From assembly GCF_029504575.1 (NCBI RefSeq), contig NZ_JAQFII010000001.1:682001-746000 (forward strand): DNA of 64,000 nt, in the 5' to 3' direction. Position 1 is the stretch's first letter. Each line of letters begins with the position of its first letter. Shown here piece after piece: positions 8,452 to 17,015 of the stretch. Both the position numbers and the translations under genes were made by a program. Below the pieces are notes generated by a model. That model was not told where the DNA came from, searched no databases, and saw only the letters and a list, made by a program, of their open reading frames with translations. This DNA comes from Streptomyces sp. SPB162. Its GTDB lineage: Bacteria; Actinomycetota; Actinomycetes; Streptomycetales; Streptomycetaceae.

Positions 8452-9828
8452 TCAGCTGACGGAAGTCGACTCGGTGCGGCCCTCTTCAACCGCGTCCTCA
8501 ACAGCGTTTCCAGCGGCGCTCTCGGCGGCATGTTCAGCAGCGCTCTCGGCGGCGTGATCAGCAGCGCGCTCGACGTCGTCCGGCGCGGGCGGCAGATCAC
8601 GCATCCGGATCAGCGGGGACAGCAGCAGGCGCAGCGGTACGACGAGGAACCCGACCGCGCAGACCCACAGGGCGGCGCGCGCCCCGAAGGCGTCGGCCAC
8701 GGCGCCGCCCACCAGGGCCCCGAGCGGCAGCGTGCCCCACACCAGGAAGCGCAGGGTGGCGTTCATCCGGCCCAGGAGCCGGGGTGGGCAGAGGGTCTGC
8801 CGGAAACTCACCTGGGCGACGTTGTAGACGACCGCTCCGAAGGAGACCACCCCGGAACCGACGGCGAACAGGACCGCGGCGGCTCCGTGTCCCGACAGCG
8901 GCCACAGCAGCGCGAACGGGCCGGTGACCAGGGCGGACAGCCAGATGACGCGGGCCTGGCCGAGCCGGGCGGCCAGCTTGCCGGCGCAGAGCGCACCGGC
9001 GAGTCCGCCGGCGGCGGACGCGGAGAGCATCAGGCCGATGGCGGCCGGCTGCAGGCCGATGACCCGCACCAGGAAGATGGTTTGCGTGGCCATCAGCATG
9101 GCGGTGAAGAAGTTGCTCAGGCCCGTGGAGGTCGCGATGACGCGCAGCAGCCGGTGGCCGAGTACGAAGCGCAGTCCCTCGCCGATCTCCTTGCGCAGTG
9201 ACGCACCGGGCACCGGCTCCGGTTTGCTCTCCGGCTTGTCGATGCGCGCGAGGAACAGCCCCGACACGACGTAGCCGATCGCGTCGGCCCCGATCGCCAG
9301 ATGCGCCCCGACGAGCTGGACCAGCCCGCCGCCGAGGCCGGGCCCGGCGACCTGGGCCGAGGAGCGGATGGTCTCCAGCGCCCCGTTTCCCGCCATCAGC
9401 CGCTCTCTGGGCAGGAGTTCGGGCAGATAGCTCTGGTGGGCCACGTCGAAGAAGACCGTCGCCGCGCCGGTGACCAGCGCGACGGCGTACAGCTGCGCCA
9501 TCGTCAGGACGTCGGCGACGGCGGCCAGCGGAACGCTCGCCATGGCCAGCGCCCGCACCACGTCGGCGCGGATCATCAGCGACCGCTTGCGCATCCGGTC
9601 GACCAGCGCTCCCGCGGGCAGGCCGATCAGCAGGAACGCGGCGGTCTCCGCGGCGGTGAGCAGCCCCACCTGGAACGCGGGAGCCTTGAGTTCGAGGACC
9701 GCCACCAGCGGCAGCGCGACCAGGGTGACCTGGGCACCGACCTGGCCGGCCGCGGCGCCGGCGAGCAGCAGGCGAAAGTCGCGCATGCGCAGCAGACCGC
9801 TCGACGCGGTTCGGGGTAAAGGGGACAT
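8452..9828 (-). CDS. MFS exporter of the NRPS operon
   Basis: A 458-residue major facilitator superfamily permease with about 12 hydrophobic segments and the loop motif GALVDRMRKR after helix 2, resembling the MFS_3 / EntS-like exporters found next to siderophore and peptide synthetases. As first gene of the NRPS operon it most likely exports the peptide product. The start is ATG 9828, with GAAGG about 8 bases upstream; a GTG at 9858 lacks such a site. The cytoplasmic C terminus is unusual: an acidic Ala/Glu-rich tail built from repeats of the type AESAAEHA, encoded by repeated DNA at 8490-8570. The substrate is inferred from context only. Confidence 0.88.
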   Translation of the reverse strand: MSPLPRTASSGLLRMRDFRLLLAGAAAGQVGAQVTLVALPLVAVLELKAPAFQVGLLTAAETAAFLLIGLPAGALVDRMRKRSLMIRADVVRALAMASVPLAAVADVLTMAQLYAVALVTGAATVFFDVAHQSYLPELLPRERLMAGNGALETIRSSAQVAGPGLGGGLVQLVGAHLAIGADAIGYVVSGLFLARIDKPESKPEPVPGASLRKEIGEGLRFVLGHRLLRVIATSTGLSNFFTAMLMATQTIFLVRVIGLQPAAIGLMLSASAAGGLAGALCAGKLAARLGQARVIWLSALVTGPFALLWPLSGHGAAAVLFAVGSGVVSFGAVVYNVAQVSFRQTLCPPRLLGRMNATLRFLVWGTLPLGALVGGAVADAFGARAALWVCAVGFLVVPLRLLLSPLIRMRDLPPAPDDVERAADHAAESAAEHAAESAAGNAVEDAVEEGRTESTSVS

Positions 9829-10170
9829 GTGCCAGACCTTCACCGCAAACGCCGTCACCCGTCAAAGCGCAAAGAACACTTTCGGTCGAATCTTTTGCAC
9901 TACCTCCACTAAATCAGCAAATCTTCCGCCAGATCCGGGCAACCTCGGGATGAACTATGCACGTTGGCGCCTTACGGCGACAGGATCTGACGGTCCCCGC
10001 CCGGCCGGAGCCGGATGAGCACTGGCGGTGCGCCGGGAATCGCACCTCTGACCGAAAACAGCCCCCGCGCTCTTTCAATGCCTTATGCACCTACCAACCC
10101 GTCGGCAGGACCGTCCCGTCGTATACCGTGCTGGTCGACGGCGAACGCGCGGATGCGAGGGCGGGATTCC
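9829..10170. promoter_or_regulatory. divergent intergenic region between NRPS operon and carbonic anhydrase gene
   Basis: About 340 bases without a credible gene. The part at 9870-9930 is clearly AT-richer than its surroundings and should hold the promoter of the minus-strand NRPS operon. I looked for an iron-regulator box of the TTAGGTTAGGCT type and did not find one. Confidence 0.5.
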
Positions 10171-10725
10171 ATGGCGGAGCGGGCACTGATAGCCGATGTG
10201 GCGGGGCGCAAGCCCCAAGTGGATCCGGCGGCGTTCACCGCGCCCACCTCGGTCGTCCTCGGCGATGTCACGATGGCGGCGGGCTCCAGCGCCTGGTACC
10301 ACGCCGTCCTGCGCGGCGACTGCGAGTCGATCAGCATCGGCGCCGACAGCAACATCCAGGACAACTGCTCGGTGCACGCGGACCCCGGGTTCCCCGTGGT
10401 CGTCGGCGAGCGGGTCTCGGTGGGTCACAACGCGGTGCTGCACGGCTGCACCGTCGAGGACGATGTCCTGATCGGCATGGGCGCCACCGTCCTGAACGGC
10501 GCGCACATCGGCGCCGGCTCGCTGGTCGCCGCGGCCGCGCTCGTACCCCAAGGGATGCGCGTGCCGCCGGGTTCCCTGGTGGCCGGGGTCCCGGCGAAGG
10601 TGCGGCGCGAGCTGACCGCGCAGGAGCGCGAGTCGGTGCTGTTCAACGCCGCGGGCTACGTCGAGCTGTCCCGCGCCCACCGCGCGGCCTTCGAGCCGGG
10701 TGAGGACGCGACCGGAACGGTGTGA
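10171..10725 (+). CDS. gamma-carbonic anhydrase-like hexapeptide-repeat protein
   Basis: A 184-residue left-handed beta-helix protein of the gamma-carbonic anhydrase / YrdA-PaaY family. Hexapeptide repeats run through the middle (SIGADSNIQDN, VVVGERVSVG, VEDDVLIGMGATV, AHIGAGSLVAA). The metal-binding histidines expected for the family are present in SVHAD and in VGHNAVLHG. It would form a trimer and bind a metal ion between subunits; actual carbonic anhydrase activity is not guaranteed for this subfamily. ATG 10171 begins the conserved MAERALI sequence; an upstream in-frame ATG at 10015 would add about 50 residues of unrelated composition. The 3' end overlaps the convergent DedA gene by about 70 bases. 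Confidence 0.9.
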   Translation: MAERALIADVAGRKPQVDPAAFTAPTSVVLGDVTMAAGSSAWYHAVLRGDCESISIGADSNIQDNCSVHADPGFPVVVGERVSVGHNAVLHGCTVEDDVLIGMGATVLNGAHIGAGSLVAAAALVPQGMRVPPGSLVAGVPAKVRRELTAQERESVLFNAAGYVELSRAHRAAFEPGEDATGTV

Positions 10726-11444
10726 GTCCGATCCGTCGGCCGCCGTGTCACTCGCCGGTGGGCGCCGCCACGGATCCGGGCCGTGCCGCCCACCGGCGCT
10801 TCCGGCGTCTCCACGGGGTCCGCGGCCTCGGCGGTCTCCGGCGGCTCGTGCGCCTTGGCACGGCGCTGGACGAAGAGGAAGGAGCCGATGCCGAAGAGCA
10901 CGGCGGCCGCCAGCCCGAAGTAGCCGAACCGCTTGATCCACGGTTCCGCCACCACGCCGACGTTGTAGATGACGGCGGTGGTGCCGCCCGCCCAGACCAC
11001 GCCGCCCAGCGCGTTGGCGATGAGGAATTTCCAATACGGCATCTTCAGCACGCCCGCCAGCGGCCCGGCGAAGATCCTCAGCAGCGCGACGAAGCGGCCG
11101 ACGAAGACCGCCCACATCCCCCACCGCTCGAACGACCGCTCGGCGGTGGCGACATGGCCGGGTGAGAAGTGCTTGGGGAACTTCCGGCCGAGCTTGTCCA
11201 GCAGCGGTTTGCCGCCCTTGCGGCCGATCGAGTACCCGATGGAGTCACCGATCACCGCGCCCGCGATCGCGCAAGCACCGACGATCCACGGGTTGATGGT
11301 CCCCTGCGAGGCCATCAGTGACGCGGTGACGAGGACGATCTCGCCGGGGAGCGGGATGCCCAGGCTCTCGATCCCGATGACCAGGCCGACCACGAGGTAG
11401 ACGGCGAGCGGGTCGATCGCCTCGATCCATTCCTGCACGTGCAC
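10656..11444 (-). CDS. DedA-family membrane protein
   Basis: A 262-residue integral membrane protein of the DedA / SNARE-associated family, flippase-like proteins that move lipid carriers or maintain membrane potential. Recognisable are the G-x-P-x-PGE motif (GIPLPGEIVLV), the RFVALLRIFAGPLAG segment characteristic of the family, and 4-5 hydrophobic stretches. GTG 11444 is preceded by GGAGG 8 bases upstream. The C-terminal 60 residues are a hydrophilic, Pro- and Arg-rich tail, and its last 70 bases run antiparallel inside the carbonic anhydrase gene; the tail may be non-conserved. Confidence 0.88.
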   Translation of the reverse strand: MHVQEWIEAIDPLAVYLVVGLVIGIESLGIPLPGEIVLVTASLMASQGTINPWIVGACAIAGAVIGDSIGYSIGRKGGKPLLDKLGRKFPKHFSPGHVATAERSFERWGMWAVFVGRFVALLRIFAGPLAGVLKMPYWKFLIANALGGVVWAGGTTAVIYNVGVVAEPWIKRFGYFGLAAAVLFGIGSFLFVQRRAKAHEPPETAEAADPVETPEAPVGGTARIRGGAHRRVTRRPTDRTHTVPVASSPGSKAARWARDSST

Positions 11445-11559
11445 TGCCGAGTCCTCCCCTGGACACCAAGCGGACCGTGTGCCGTGGCCCACGTCAGTGA
11501 AGCCTAACCGAACGGTTCCGCACGGCGGTCCGGTCGGCGGACGGCTCCCCCGGGCCCCG

Positions 11560-11931
11560 TCACCACAGGTCGGGGTCGGCCGACAGCCGCTCCTTCGCAC
11601 GGGCGGCCAGCGCGGGATCCGGCTGCGGCGCCAGGTCGGAGTGCTTGACGGACCAGGCCGCCACGTACGGGCACAGGGGTACGACGGACCGGCTCTCGGT
11701 GGCGGCCAGCTCGTACAGCGCCCCGGCGAGCGCGCCCGCCACGCCCTCCCCCTGGTGCTCCGGTTCGACCACCGTGTGCACGGCCACCAGCGCGCTCCCG
11801 CCGCCGGTCCCGTCGTCCTCCAGCACGAAGTAGTCGATCCGGCCGAGCAGCTCGTCCCCGGCCCAGGCTCCCAGGCGGCCCGCCGCCCGATCGTCACGAA
11901 TGTCCCTACCGTTGTCCATGCCGTCCATCAT
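11560..11931 (-). CDS. GNAT-like N-acetyltransferase (YjdJ type)
   Basis: A 123-residue single-domain protein of the small GNAT-like family. The acetyl-CoA-binding motif reads VVEPEHQGEGVAGALAGAL, corresponding to the Q/R-x-x-G-x-G/A signature, followed by the VVPLCPYVAAW strand and a helix typical of this subgroup. The substrate is unknown. Three ATG codons (11931, 11928, 11919) could start it; the last has GGA a few bases upstream. It is monocistronic as far as can be seen, downstream of a thioesterase gene with a terminator hairpin in between. Confidence 0.82.
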   Translation of the reverse strand: MMDGMDNGRDIRDDRAAGRLGAWAGDELLGRIDYFVLEDDGTGGGSALVAVHTVVEPEHQGEGVAGALAGALYELAATESRSVVPLCPYVAAWSVKHSDLAPQPDPALAARAKERLSADPDLW

Positions 11932-11984
11932 GCGCGACGGGGCGGACGAGCGCGGTACCAGCGGGGCCCGAAGGCCGAAACGAG

Positions 11985-12025
11985 CCCGGGCGCGGGCCGG
12001 CGGAGGCCGCCGACCCGCGCCCGGG
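11985..12025 (-). terminator. terminator hairpin after the thioesterase gene
   Basis: A perfect 12-bp inverted repeat (CCCGGGCGCGGG at 11985-11996 against 12014-12025) lies directly after the stop at 12031 on the minus strand, with a second short GC stem inside the loop. No T-run, as usual in high-GC actinomycetes. Confidence 0.7.
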
Positions 12026-12030
12026 TCGGG

Positions 12031-12483
12031 TCAGCGGTTGAGGCGCAGCGTCCAGATGATGCTCATCTCGCCGGTGACCGCGCCGTCCTCGCGGCGGATC
12101 GTGACGCGGACGGGGAACTCGGGGCGCTCGCCCTTGTCGAGTTCCGCGACGACGTCCGCGACGGGGCGGCCGAGCTCGGCGGTGGCGGTGACCGGGCCCA
12201 TCGCGAGCTTCGCGTAGGCGATCTCCGCGCGCACCGCGAGCGGCACGGCGCGGGAGAGCTGGTCGCCGAAGGCGCTCAGCACGATCGCGCCGCTGGCGGA
12301 CTCGGCCAGGGTGAACATGGCGCCGGCGTGCGGGCCGCCGACGTGGTTGTGGAAGTCGGGCTGGTCGGGCAGCGTGACGACGGCACGCTCCGCGCTGGTC
12401 TCCCCGAACTGCAGGTTCAGGGTGCGGACCATGGGCACAGTGGCCGCAAGCAGTTCGCCGGTCGAAGGCAGGGTCTCGGACAT
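12031..12483 (-). CDS. hotdog-fold thioesterase-like protein (DUF4442 / PaaI type)
   Basis: A 150-residue protein with the pattern of the DUF4442/YiiD-C hotdog family: HNHVGGPHAGAMFTLAESASG, the segment that in hotdog thioesterases forms the central helix and active site, and a terminal strand MSIIWTLRLNR. Likely hydrolyses a small acyl-CoA or acyl carrier thioester; the substrate cannot be read from sequence. ATG 12483 is the start. It is followed by a strong hairpin. Confidence 0.82.
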   Translation of the reverse strand: MSETLPSTGELLAATVPMVRTLNLQFGETSAERAVVTLPDQPDFHNHVGGPHAGAMFTLAESASGAIVLSAFGDQLSRAVPLAVRAEIAYAKLAMGPVTATAELGRPVADVVAELDKGERPEFPVRVTIRREDGAVTGEMSIIWTLRLNR

Positions 12484-12608
12484 GCCTGAATGTTACCAGC
12501 GGGTAGCAATCCTGCCCAGGGCATCCGCGGCGCGTTCCTCTGGAACTACCGACCAGTAATGAGGGGCGGCGTGGAACCACAAGCCCGCACCCCCTAGTGT
12601 TTCTGGCC

Positions 12609-13682
12609 ATGTGGCCAGGAGAGCAGCAGCCCGGGGGACAGCAGAACCCACAGGGGCCGTACCCGCAGGACCCGAACCAGCAACCGCCGTACCAGGCGCC
12701 GTCGCCCTACCCGACGCCGTCCCCGTACCAGACCCCGTCCCCTTACCAGACACCCGGCTACGGCTATCCGCAGCAGGCGCCGCAGCAGCAGTACCCGCAG
12801 CCCACCCCGCCCGGCCCGCCCCCGCAGTGGGGACCGCCCACCATGCCCGGCGGCCCCGGCCCCGGTGGGCCGCAGCCCGGCAACCGCAGGAACACGACGA
12901 TCATCGTGTCGATCGTCGCCGCCGTGGCGGTGATCGCGGCCGTGGTCATCGGCGGCGTCTACCTGTCGGGCGACGACAAGGACAGCGACGTCGCCGACCC
13001 GGGCAAGAGCCCGAGCGTCTCGCAGAGCGCCACGCCGACCCCCACTCCCACCGCCTCGGACAGCGCGGCGGCCGCCGGCGGGACCGGCGACGACTCCCGC
13101 GGCGACCCGAGCGCCGTCGAGGTCAAGCCGGTGGTCCCGGGCTGGCAGGTCGTCCGCCGCACCGAGCGCAACGTCGCCTTCGACGTGCCGGCGAACTGGA
13201 CGCTGGCCAGCGAGGGCACCCTCATCGGCTTCGAGGACAAGGGCAAGCCCGCGGTCACCATGGGCGCGCCCGCCTTCTACAAAGAGAACTGGTGCGGCAC
13301 GAGCGACCGCGCCGCGGTGGGGACCAAGGGCGCCAGCGGCGCCAAGAGCGTCCAGGAGGCCGCCGAGGTCCAGGCCGAGTCGTGGGCGTACTGGGGCTAC
13401 CAGGAGGACGGCAAGGTCACCGTCGCCAAGACCAGTGCCAAGCCGTTCAGCAACTCGCACGGCATCACGGGCTACTCCTCCTCCGCGACCGCCAAGAACG
13501 TGCCCAAGAAGGACAAGTGCTCCTCCGACGGCGTCGTCTACACGGTCGCCTGGGTGGACTCCGCCAAGGCCCTGACCGTGTGGGTGCTCTACGCCGACCG
13601 CGGCGCGGGCGTCACCGACGGCGTGCCGGACGCGACCATCACCACCATCATGGGCAGCATCCGCGAGCTGAAGAAGAAGTGA
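12609..13682 (+). CDS. membrane-anchored protein with Pro/Gln-rich N terminus
   Basis: A 357-residue protein with three regions. Residues 1-95 are a cytoplasmic low-complexity stretch rich in Pro, Gln, Tyr and Gly (repeats such as PSPYQTP). A single transmembrane helix follows (IIVSIVAAVAVIAAVVIGGVYL). Next come a Ser/Thr/Pro linker and an extracellular domain from about residue 170 that contains the conserved-looking WCGTSDRAAVGTKG and a paired Cys. This is the layout of the DUF8017-like extracellular proteins of Streptomyces; function unknown. ATG 12609 has no Shine-Dalgarno, so it may be leaderless; GTG 12597 is the alternative. A strong hairpin follows the stop. Confidence 0.85.
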   Translation: MWPGEQQPGGQQNPQGPYPQDPNQQPPYQAPSPYPTPSPYQTPSPYQTPGYGYPQQAPQQQYPQPTPPGPPPQWGPPTMPGGPGPGGPQPGNRRNTTIIVSIVAAVAVIAAVVIGGVYLSGDDKDSDVADPGKSPSVSQSATPTPTPTASDSAAAAGGTGDDSRGDPSAVEVKPVVPGWQVVRRTERNVAFDVPANWTLASEGTLIGFEDKGKPAVTMGAPAFYKENWCGTSDRAAVGTKGASGAKSVQEAAEVQAESWAYWGYQEDGKVTVAKTSAKPFSNSHGITGYSSSATAKNVPKKDKCSSDGVVYTVAWVDSAKALTVWVLYADRGAGVTDGVPDATITTIMGSIRELKKK

Positions 13683-13689
13683 GCTCCGA

Positions 13690-13718
13690 CGGCGGTGGGC
13701 CGGGCCGGCCCACCGCCG
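13690..13718 (+). terminator. terminator hairpin
   Basis: A perfect 12-bp stem (CGGCGGTGGGCC at 13690-13701 against 13707-13718) with a 5-base loop, eight bases after the stop of the anchored-protein gene. Confidence 0.8.
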
Positions 13719-13761
13719 AAATCCGGTGGCACCGCGGCGGACCGGCCGCGATAGTCGCCAG

Positions 13762-15162
13762 GTGACTTCCGACGCCGCACCACGGACCCCCGGCCGGCCG
13801 CCCCGACTGCCCTCCTGGGCCGGCCGCAACTTCCAGCTGCTCACCGCGGCGTCGGTCATCACCAGCCTCGGCAACTCCGGGGCCCTCATCGCGGCGGCCT
13901 TCGCGGTCATCGAGTCCGGCGGCAGCGCCACCGACGTCGGCCTCGTGGCCGCGTCCCGCACGCTCCCGCTCGTGGTCTTCCTGCTCATCGGCGGCGCGCT
14001 CGCCGACCGGTTGCCCCGCAACCAGGTGATGGTCGCGGCCAACGTGCTCAACTCCGTCTCCCAGGCAGCCTTCGCCACCCTGATCATCTCGGGGCACGCC
14101 CAGCTGTGGCAGATGGCCGCGCTCACCGCGGTCGGCGGCACCGCGCACGCGTTCTTCTCCCCCGCCGCCGAGGGCATGCTGCTCGCGACCGTCGACCCGG
14201 CCCACGCCAACAAGGCGTTCTCGGTCTTCCGGGTCGGCATGAACGGGGCGACCATCGGCGGCGCGGCGCTCGGCGGGGCCCTGGTCGCCGCCATCGGACC
14301 CGGCTGGGTCCTCGCCGTCGACGCGGGCGCCTTCGCGGTCGCGGCGGCGCTGCGCTCCTTCCTCACCAGCACGGCGAACCCGCGGTCCGAGCCCGGCGGC
14401 GGCATGCTGCGCGATCTGCGCGACGGCTGGCGGGAGTTCGCCTCCCGACGCTGGCTGTGGGGCATCGTCGTGCAGTTCTCCGTCGTCAACGCGGTCTTCA
14501 CCGCCTCCGAGGCGGTCTACGGGCCGCTGGTCTCCGAAGAACGCCTGGGCGGCGCCGGGCCCTGGGGCCTGGCGCTGGCGGCGTTCGGCGCGGGCACGGT
14601 GGGCGGCGGCGTGCTGATGATGCGCTGGAAGCCGCGCCGCATGCTGCTGGCCGGCACGCTCAGCATCTTCGCGCTGGCGCTGCCGCCCGCCGGGCTGGCC
14701 CTGGTGGTGCCCGCGGCCGGCCTCGCGGCGCTGATGTTCGTGACCGGCGTCGGGGTGGAGGTCTTCGCGGTCGGCTGGATGCTCGCCCTGCACCAGGAGA
14801 TCCCCGGCGACAAGCTGTCGCGGGTCTCCTCGTACGACTGGTTCGGTTCGGTCGCCATGGTGCCGGTCGCGACGGCGCTCGCCGGCCCCGCCATGAACAC
14901 CCTCGGCCGCTCCGCCGCCCTGTGGGGCTGCTCCGGGCTCGTCGTGCTGCTCACCGCCGCGGTGCTGCTCCTGCCCGAGGTGCGCGGGCTGACCCGCCAC
15001 GAGACCTCCGCCGTCGCCGAGTCCGCGCCCGTCCCCGTCCCCGTCCCCGTCCCCGTCCCCGTCCCCGTCCCCGGAGCCACCGTTGTCGGGACGGCGCCGG
15101 CTCAGCCGACGGCGAAGGCGCCGTCCGGCGGCTCGGGCGACGGCACCGCCGTGGCGTCGTAG
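13762..15162 (+). CDS. MFS transporter with a Val-Pro repeat tail
   Basis: A 466-residue MFS_3-type permease with about 12 hydrophobic segments and the loop GGALADRLPRNQVM after helix 2. The substrate is not indicated by neighbours. GTG 13762 is preceded by a TAGTC element about 6 bases upstream, which suits a leaderless transcript; an upstream GTG at 13726 would sit against the terminator and is unlikely. The C-terminal tail has seven Val-Pro pairs encoded by seven perfect GTCCCC copies, and its last 61 bases overlap the convergent spermidine-synthase-like gene. Confidence 0.88.
   Translation: MTSDAAPRTPGRPPRLPSWAGRNFQLLTAASVITSLGNSGALIAAAFAVIESGGSATDVGLVAASRTLPLVVFLLIGGALADRLPRNQVMVAANVLNSVSQAAFATLIISGHAQLWQMAALTAVGGTAHAFFSPAAEGMLLATVDPAHANKAFSVFRVGMNGATIGGAALGGALVAAIGPGWVLAVDAGAFAVAAALRSFLTSTANPRSEPGGGMLRDLRDGWREFASRRWLWGIVVQFSVVNAVFTASEAVYGPLVSEERLGGAGPWGLALAAFGAGTVGGGVLMMRWKPRRMLLAGTLSIFALALPPAGLALVVPAAGLAALMFVTGVGVEVFAVGWMLALHQEIPGDKLSRVSSYDWFGSVAMVPVATALAGPAMNTLGRSAALWGCSGLVVLLTAAVLLLPEVRGLTRHETSAVAESAPVPVPVPVPVPVPVPGATVVGTAPAQPTAKAPSGGSGDGTAVAS
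15031..15072. repeat. hexanucleotide microsatellite (GTCCCC)7
   Basis: Seven perfect copies of GTCCCC in frame inside the MFS gene, encoding a Val-Pro repeat. Copy-number change would lengthen or shorten the tail without a frameshift. Confidence 0.95.
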
Positions 15163-15950
15163 ACCGGGGATGACCCGGCCGCGAGCCGGGCGAGGGCGCC
15201 CCCGTCGACGACCCGGGCGGGAAACGCGTCGGCGGCCGTCAGCCGGGCGATCCGGTCCAGCGGGAGCGGGTCGTGCGAACCGAGCAGCACCGCGTTGCCG
15301 AAGCGCCGGCCGCGCAGCATCCCCGGCTCCGCGATCACGCAGAGGTGCTCGAAGACCTCGCGCACGGTGGCGATCTGTGAGCCGAGGAACGCGAACGGCG
15401 CGGCATCGGCGAGGTTGGCCAGATACAGGCCGCCCTCCGCACGCACCACGGACGCGGCCGACCGCAGGAACTCCACCGTCGTCAGGTGCGCCGGCACCCG
15501 CGAGCCGCCGAACACGTCCGCGACCAGGACGTCGGCACTGTCCGGCGCGGCCCGCTCCAGCCAGCCGCGCGCGTCATCGGTGTGCACCACGACCGCCGGG
15601 TCGTCCACCGGCAGGTGTTCCGAGACCAGCGCCACCAACCCCTTGTCCGCCTCCACCACGTCCTGCCGCGACCCCGGACGGGTCACCGCCAGCCGGCGCG
15701 GCAGGGTCAGGGCGCCACCACCGAGATGCACCACGTCCAGCGGCCGGCCCTCGTCGAAGACCGCGTCCACCGCGTGGGCCAGCCGCCGCACGTACTCGAA
15801 CTCCAGGTACGCGGGGTCGTCGAGGTCGACGTACGACTGGGGGGCGCCGTCCACGGTGAGCAGCCAGGCCCGCGCCCGGTCCACATCGGGCAGCAGCTTG
15901 GCGGTGCCGAAGTCGACGGCGCGGGTCACCGGTATCGGTTCTGGGTCCAC
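15102..15950 (-). CDS. spermidine synthase-like / SAM-dependent methyltransferase-fold protein
   Basis: A 282-residue protein of the spermidine synthase superfamily. The nucleotide-binding motif VVHLGGGALTLPRRL is followed by an acidic strand end (DVVEADKGLV) and VLVADVFGGSRVPAHLTTVEF, which match the Rossmann-fold motifs of PAPT/SAM enzymes; SYVDLDDPAYLEFEYVR resembles the N-terminal beta-domain end. Actinobacterial members of this group are often annotated as fused spermidine synthases, but polyamine synthesis is not established for them. GTG 15950 has an ACAATG element just upstream, consistent with a leaderless start. It converges on, and overlaps by 61 bases, the MFS gene. Confidence 0.82.
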   Translation of the reverse strand: MDPEPIPVTRAVDFGTAKLLPDVDRARAWLLTVDGAPQSYVDLDDPAYLEFEYVRRLAHAVDAVFDEGRPLDVVHLGGGALTLPRRLAVTRPGSRQDVVEADKGLVALVSEHLPVDDPAVVVHTDDARGWLERAAPDSADVLVADVFGGSRVPAHLTTVEFLRSAASVVRAEGGLYLANLADAAPFAFLGSQIATVREVFEHLCVIAEPGMLRGRRFGNAVLLGSHDPLPLDRIARLTAADAFPARVVDGGALARLAAGSSPVYDATAVPSPEPPDGAFAVG

Positions 15951-16004
15951 CGCGCCATTGTCCCAAGCCGGAAGCCGTGCGGGCACCGACTCGAACCGGA
16001 CGGG

Positions 16005-16847
16005 TCAGCCGCACCACACGTTGCGGACCTGCTCGGCGTGCACGGCGCTCTGGGCGCGGCCGGCCCGCGCGGAGCCGGCCCGCCGCGTCGGATCGAGCAC
16101 GTTGCGCCCGAACGCGGTCCGTGACGCCCGGTTCGGGGTGATCAGCGCCACCTGCGCACCGGCCGCCGTCAGCGCGGCGGCTTGCGTCCGGGGTGCCGGG
16201 ACCGGACCGCCGCCCCGGGCGATCGGCGCGAGGACCACCACCCGCTCGTAGCCCTCCGCGAGGTCGGCGTTGGCGCAGGACCGCACGCCGCCGTCGATCC
16301 AGCGCCGCCCTCCGGCGGTGATCGGCGGCCAGACGCCGGGCACGGCGCAACTCGCGCTCACCGCGTCGACGACGCCGACGCCCGCGGCTCTGTCGAAGAC
16401 GGTGAACTCGCCGTTCTCCGCGTCCACCGCGGTGACCAGCAACCGCTGTTCCGGCCAGTCGTGCGAGACCAGCCGCCCGGCCATGGCGGCGCGCCGTTCC
16501 GCCTCGGGTGCGGTGCGCGCGGTCCGCGCGATGTGGCCCATGCGCAGCAGATAGGTCTGCACGTCGTGCGAGCGGGCCGCCGCCCAGACGTACCGGGAGA
16601 TGAGCCGGCCGCTGAGACGGGCGACGGTCTCCCCGCTCGGGTCGATGAGCTGGCGCTCGTACAGCTCCTCGACCCCCAGCCGCCCGGAGGTGAGCTGCGC
16701 CCCGACGATGGCCCCCGCGGAGGTGCCGACGACCAGATCGGCCGTGCCGAGGTCCACCCCGGCCTCCGCGAGACCGGCGATCATGCCGATCTCCCATCCG
16801 ATGCCGGTCAGTCCGCCGCCGCCCAGTACCAGCGCTGTGCCCTTCAT
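16005..16847 (-). CDS. patatin-like phospholipase
   Basis: A 280-residue lipid acyl hydrolase of the patatin / RssA family. All three hallmarks are visible: the glycine-rich oxyanion loop LVLGGGGLTGIG near residue 10, the nucleophile elbow GTSAG with the catalytic Ser near residue 44, and the catalytic-dyad Asp in WIDGGVRS near residue 200. Expected to cleave acyl esters at the membrane. ATG 16847 has AGAGGA about 8-9 bases upstream; longer in-frame starts up to 16967 add an unconserved basic extension. Confidence 0.9.
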   Translation of the reverse strand: MKGTALVLGGGGLTGIGWEIGMIAGLAEAGVDLGTADLVVGTSAGAIVGAQLTSGRLGVEELYERQLIDPSGETVARLSGRLISRYVWAAARSHDVQTYLLRMGHIARTARTAPEAERRAAMAGRLVSHDWPEQRLLVTAVDAENGEFTVFDRAAGVGVVDAVSASCAVPGVWPPITAGGRRWIDGGVRSCANADLAEGYERVVVLAPIARGGGPVPAPRTQAAALTAAGAQVALITPNRASRTAFGRNVLDPTRRAGSARAGRAQSAVHAEQVRNVWCG

Positions 16848-16952
16848 GCCCAGGGTCCTCTCGCCACGGGCCGCGGCTCGGGCGGCTCCGGGAACACGGG
16901 AACAGTTGAGGAGCAGTGTGCCGCGTGTGCCGCGCGACGAACAGACGACGGG

Positions 16953-16988
16953 CCGTGTCCCCCGCACCCAGTGGTGCGGGGGACACGG
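16953..16988 (-). terminator. terminator hairpin of the EF-Tu-like gene
   Basis: A perfect 16-bp inverted repeat (16953-16968 against 16973-16988) with a CAGT loop, 27 bases after the EF-Tu stop. It is the strongest hairpin in this part of the window. Confidence 0.85.
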
Positions 16989-17015
16989 ATCCGGACGACG
17001 GTCGATCGTCGCCGG

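Noticed and set aside
9859..9960. An iron-regulator box in front of the NRPS operon, which would support a siderophore.
   Set aside because: No sequence resembling TTAGGTTAGGCTAACC was found there.
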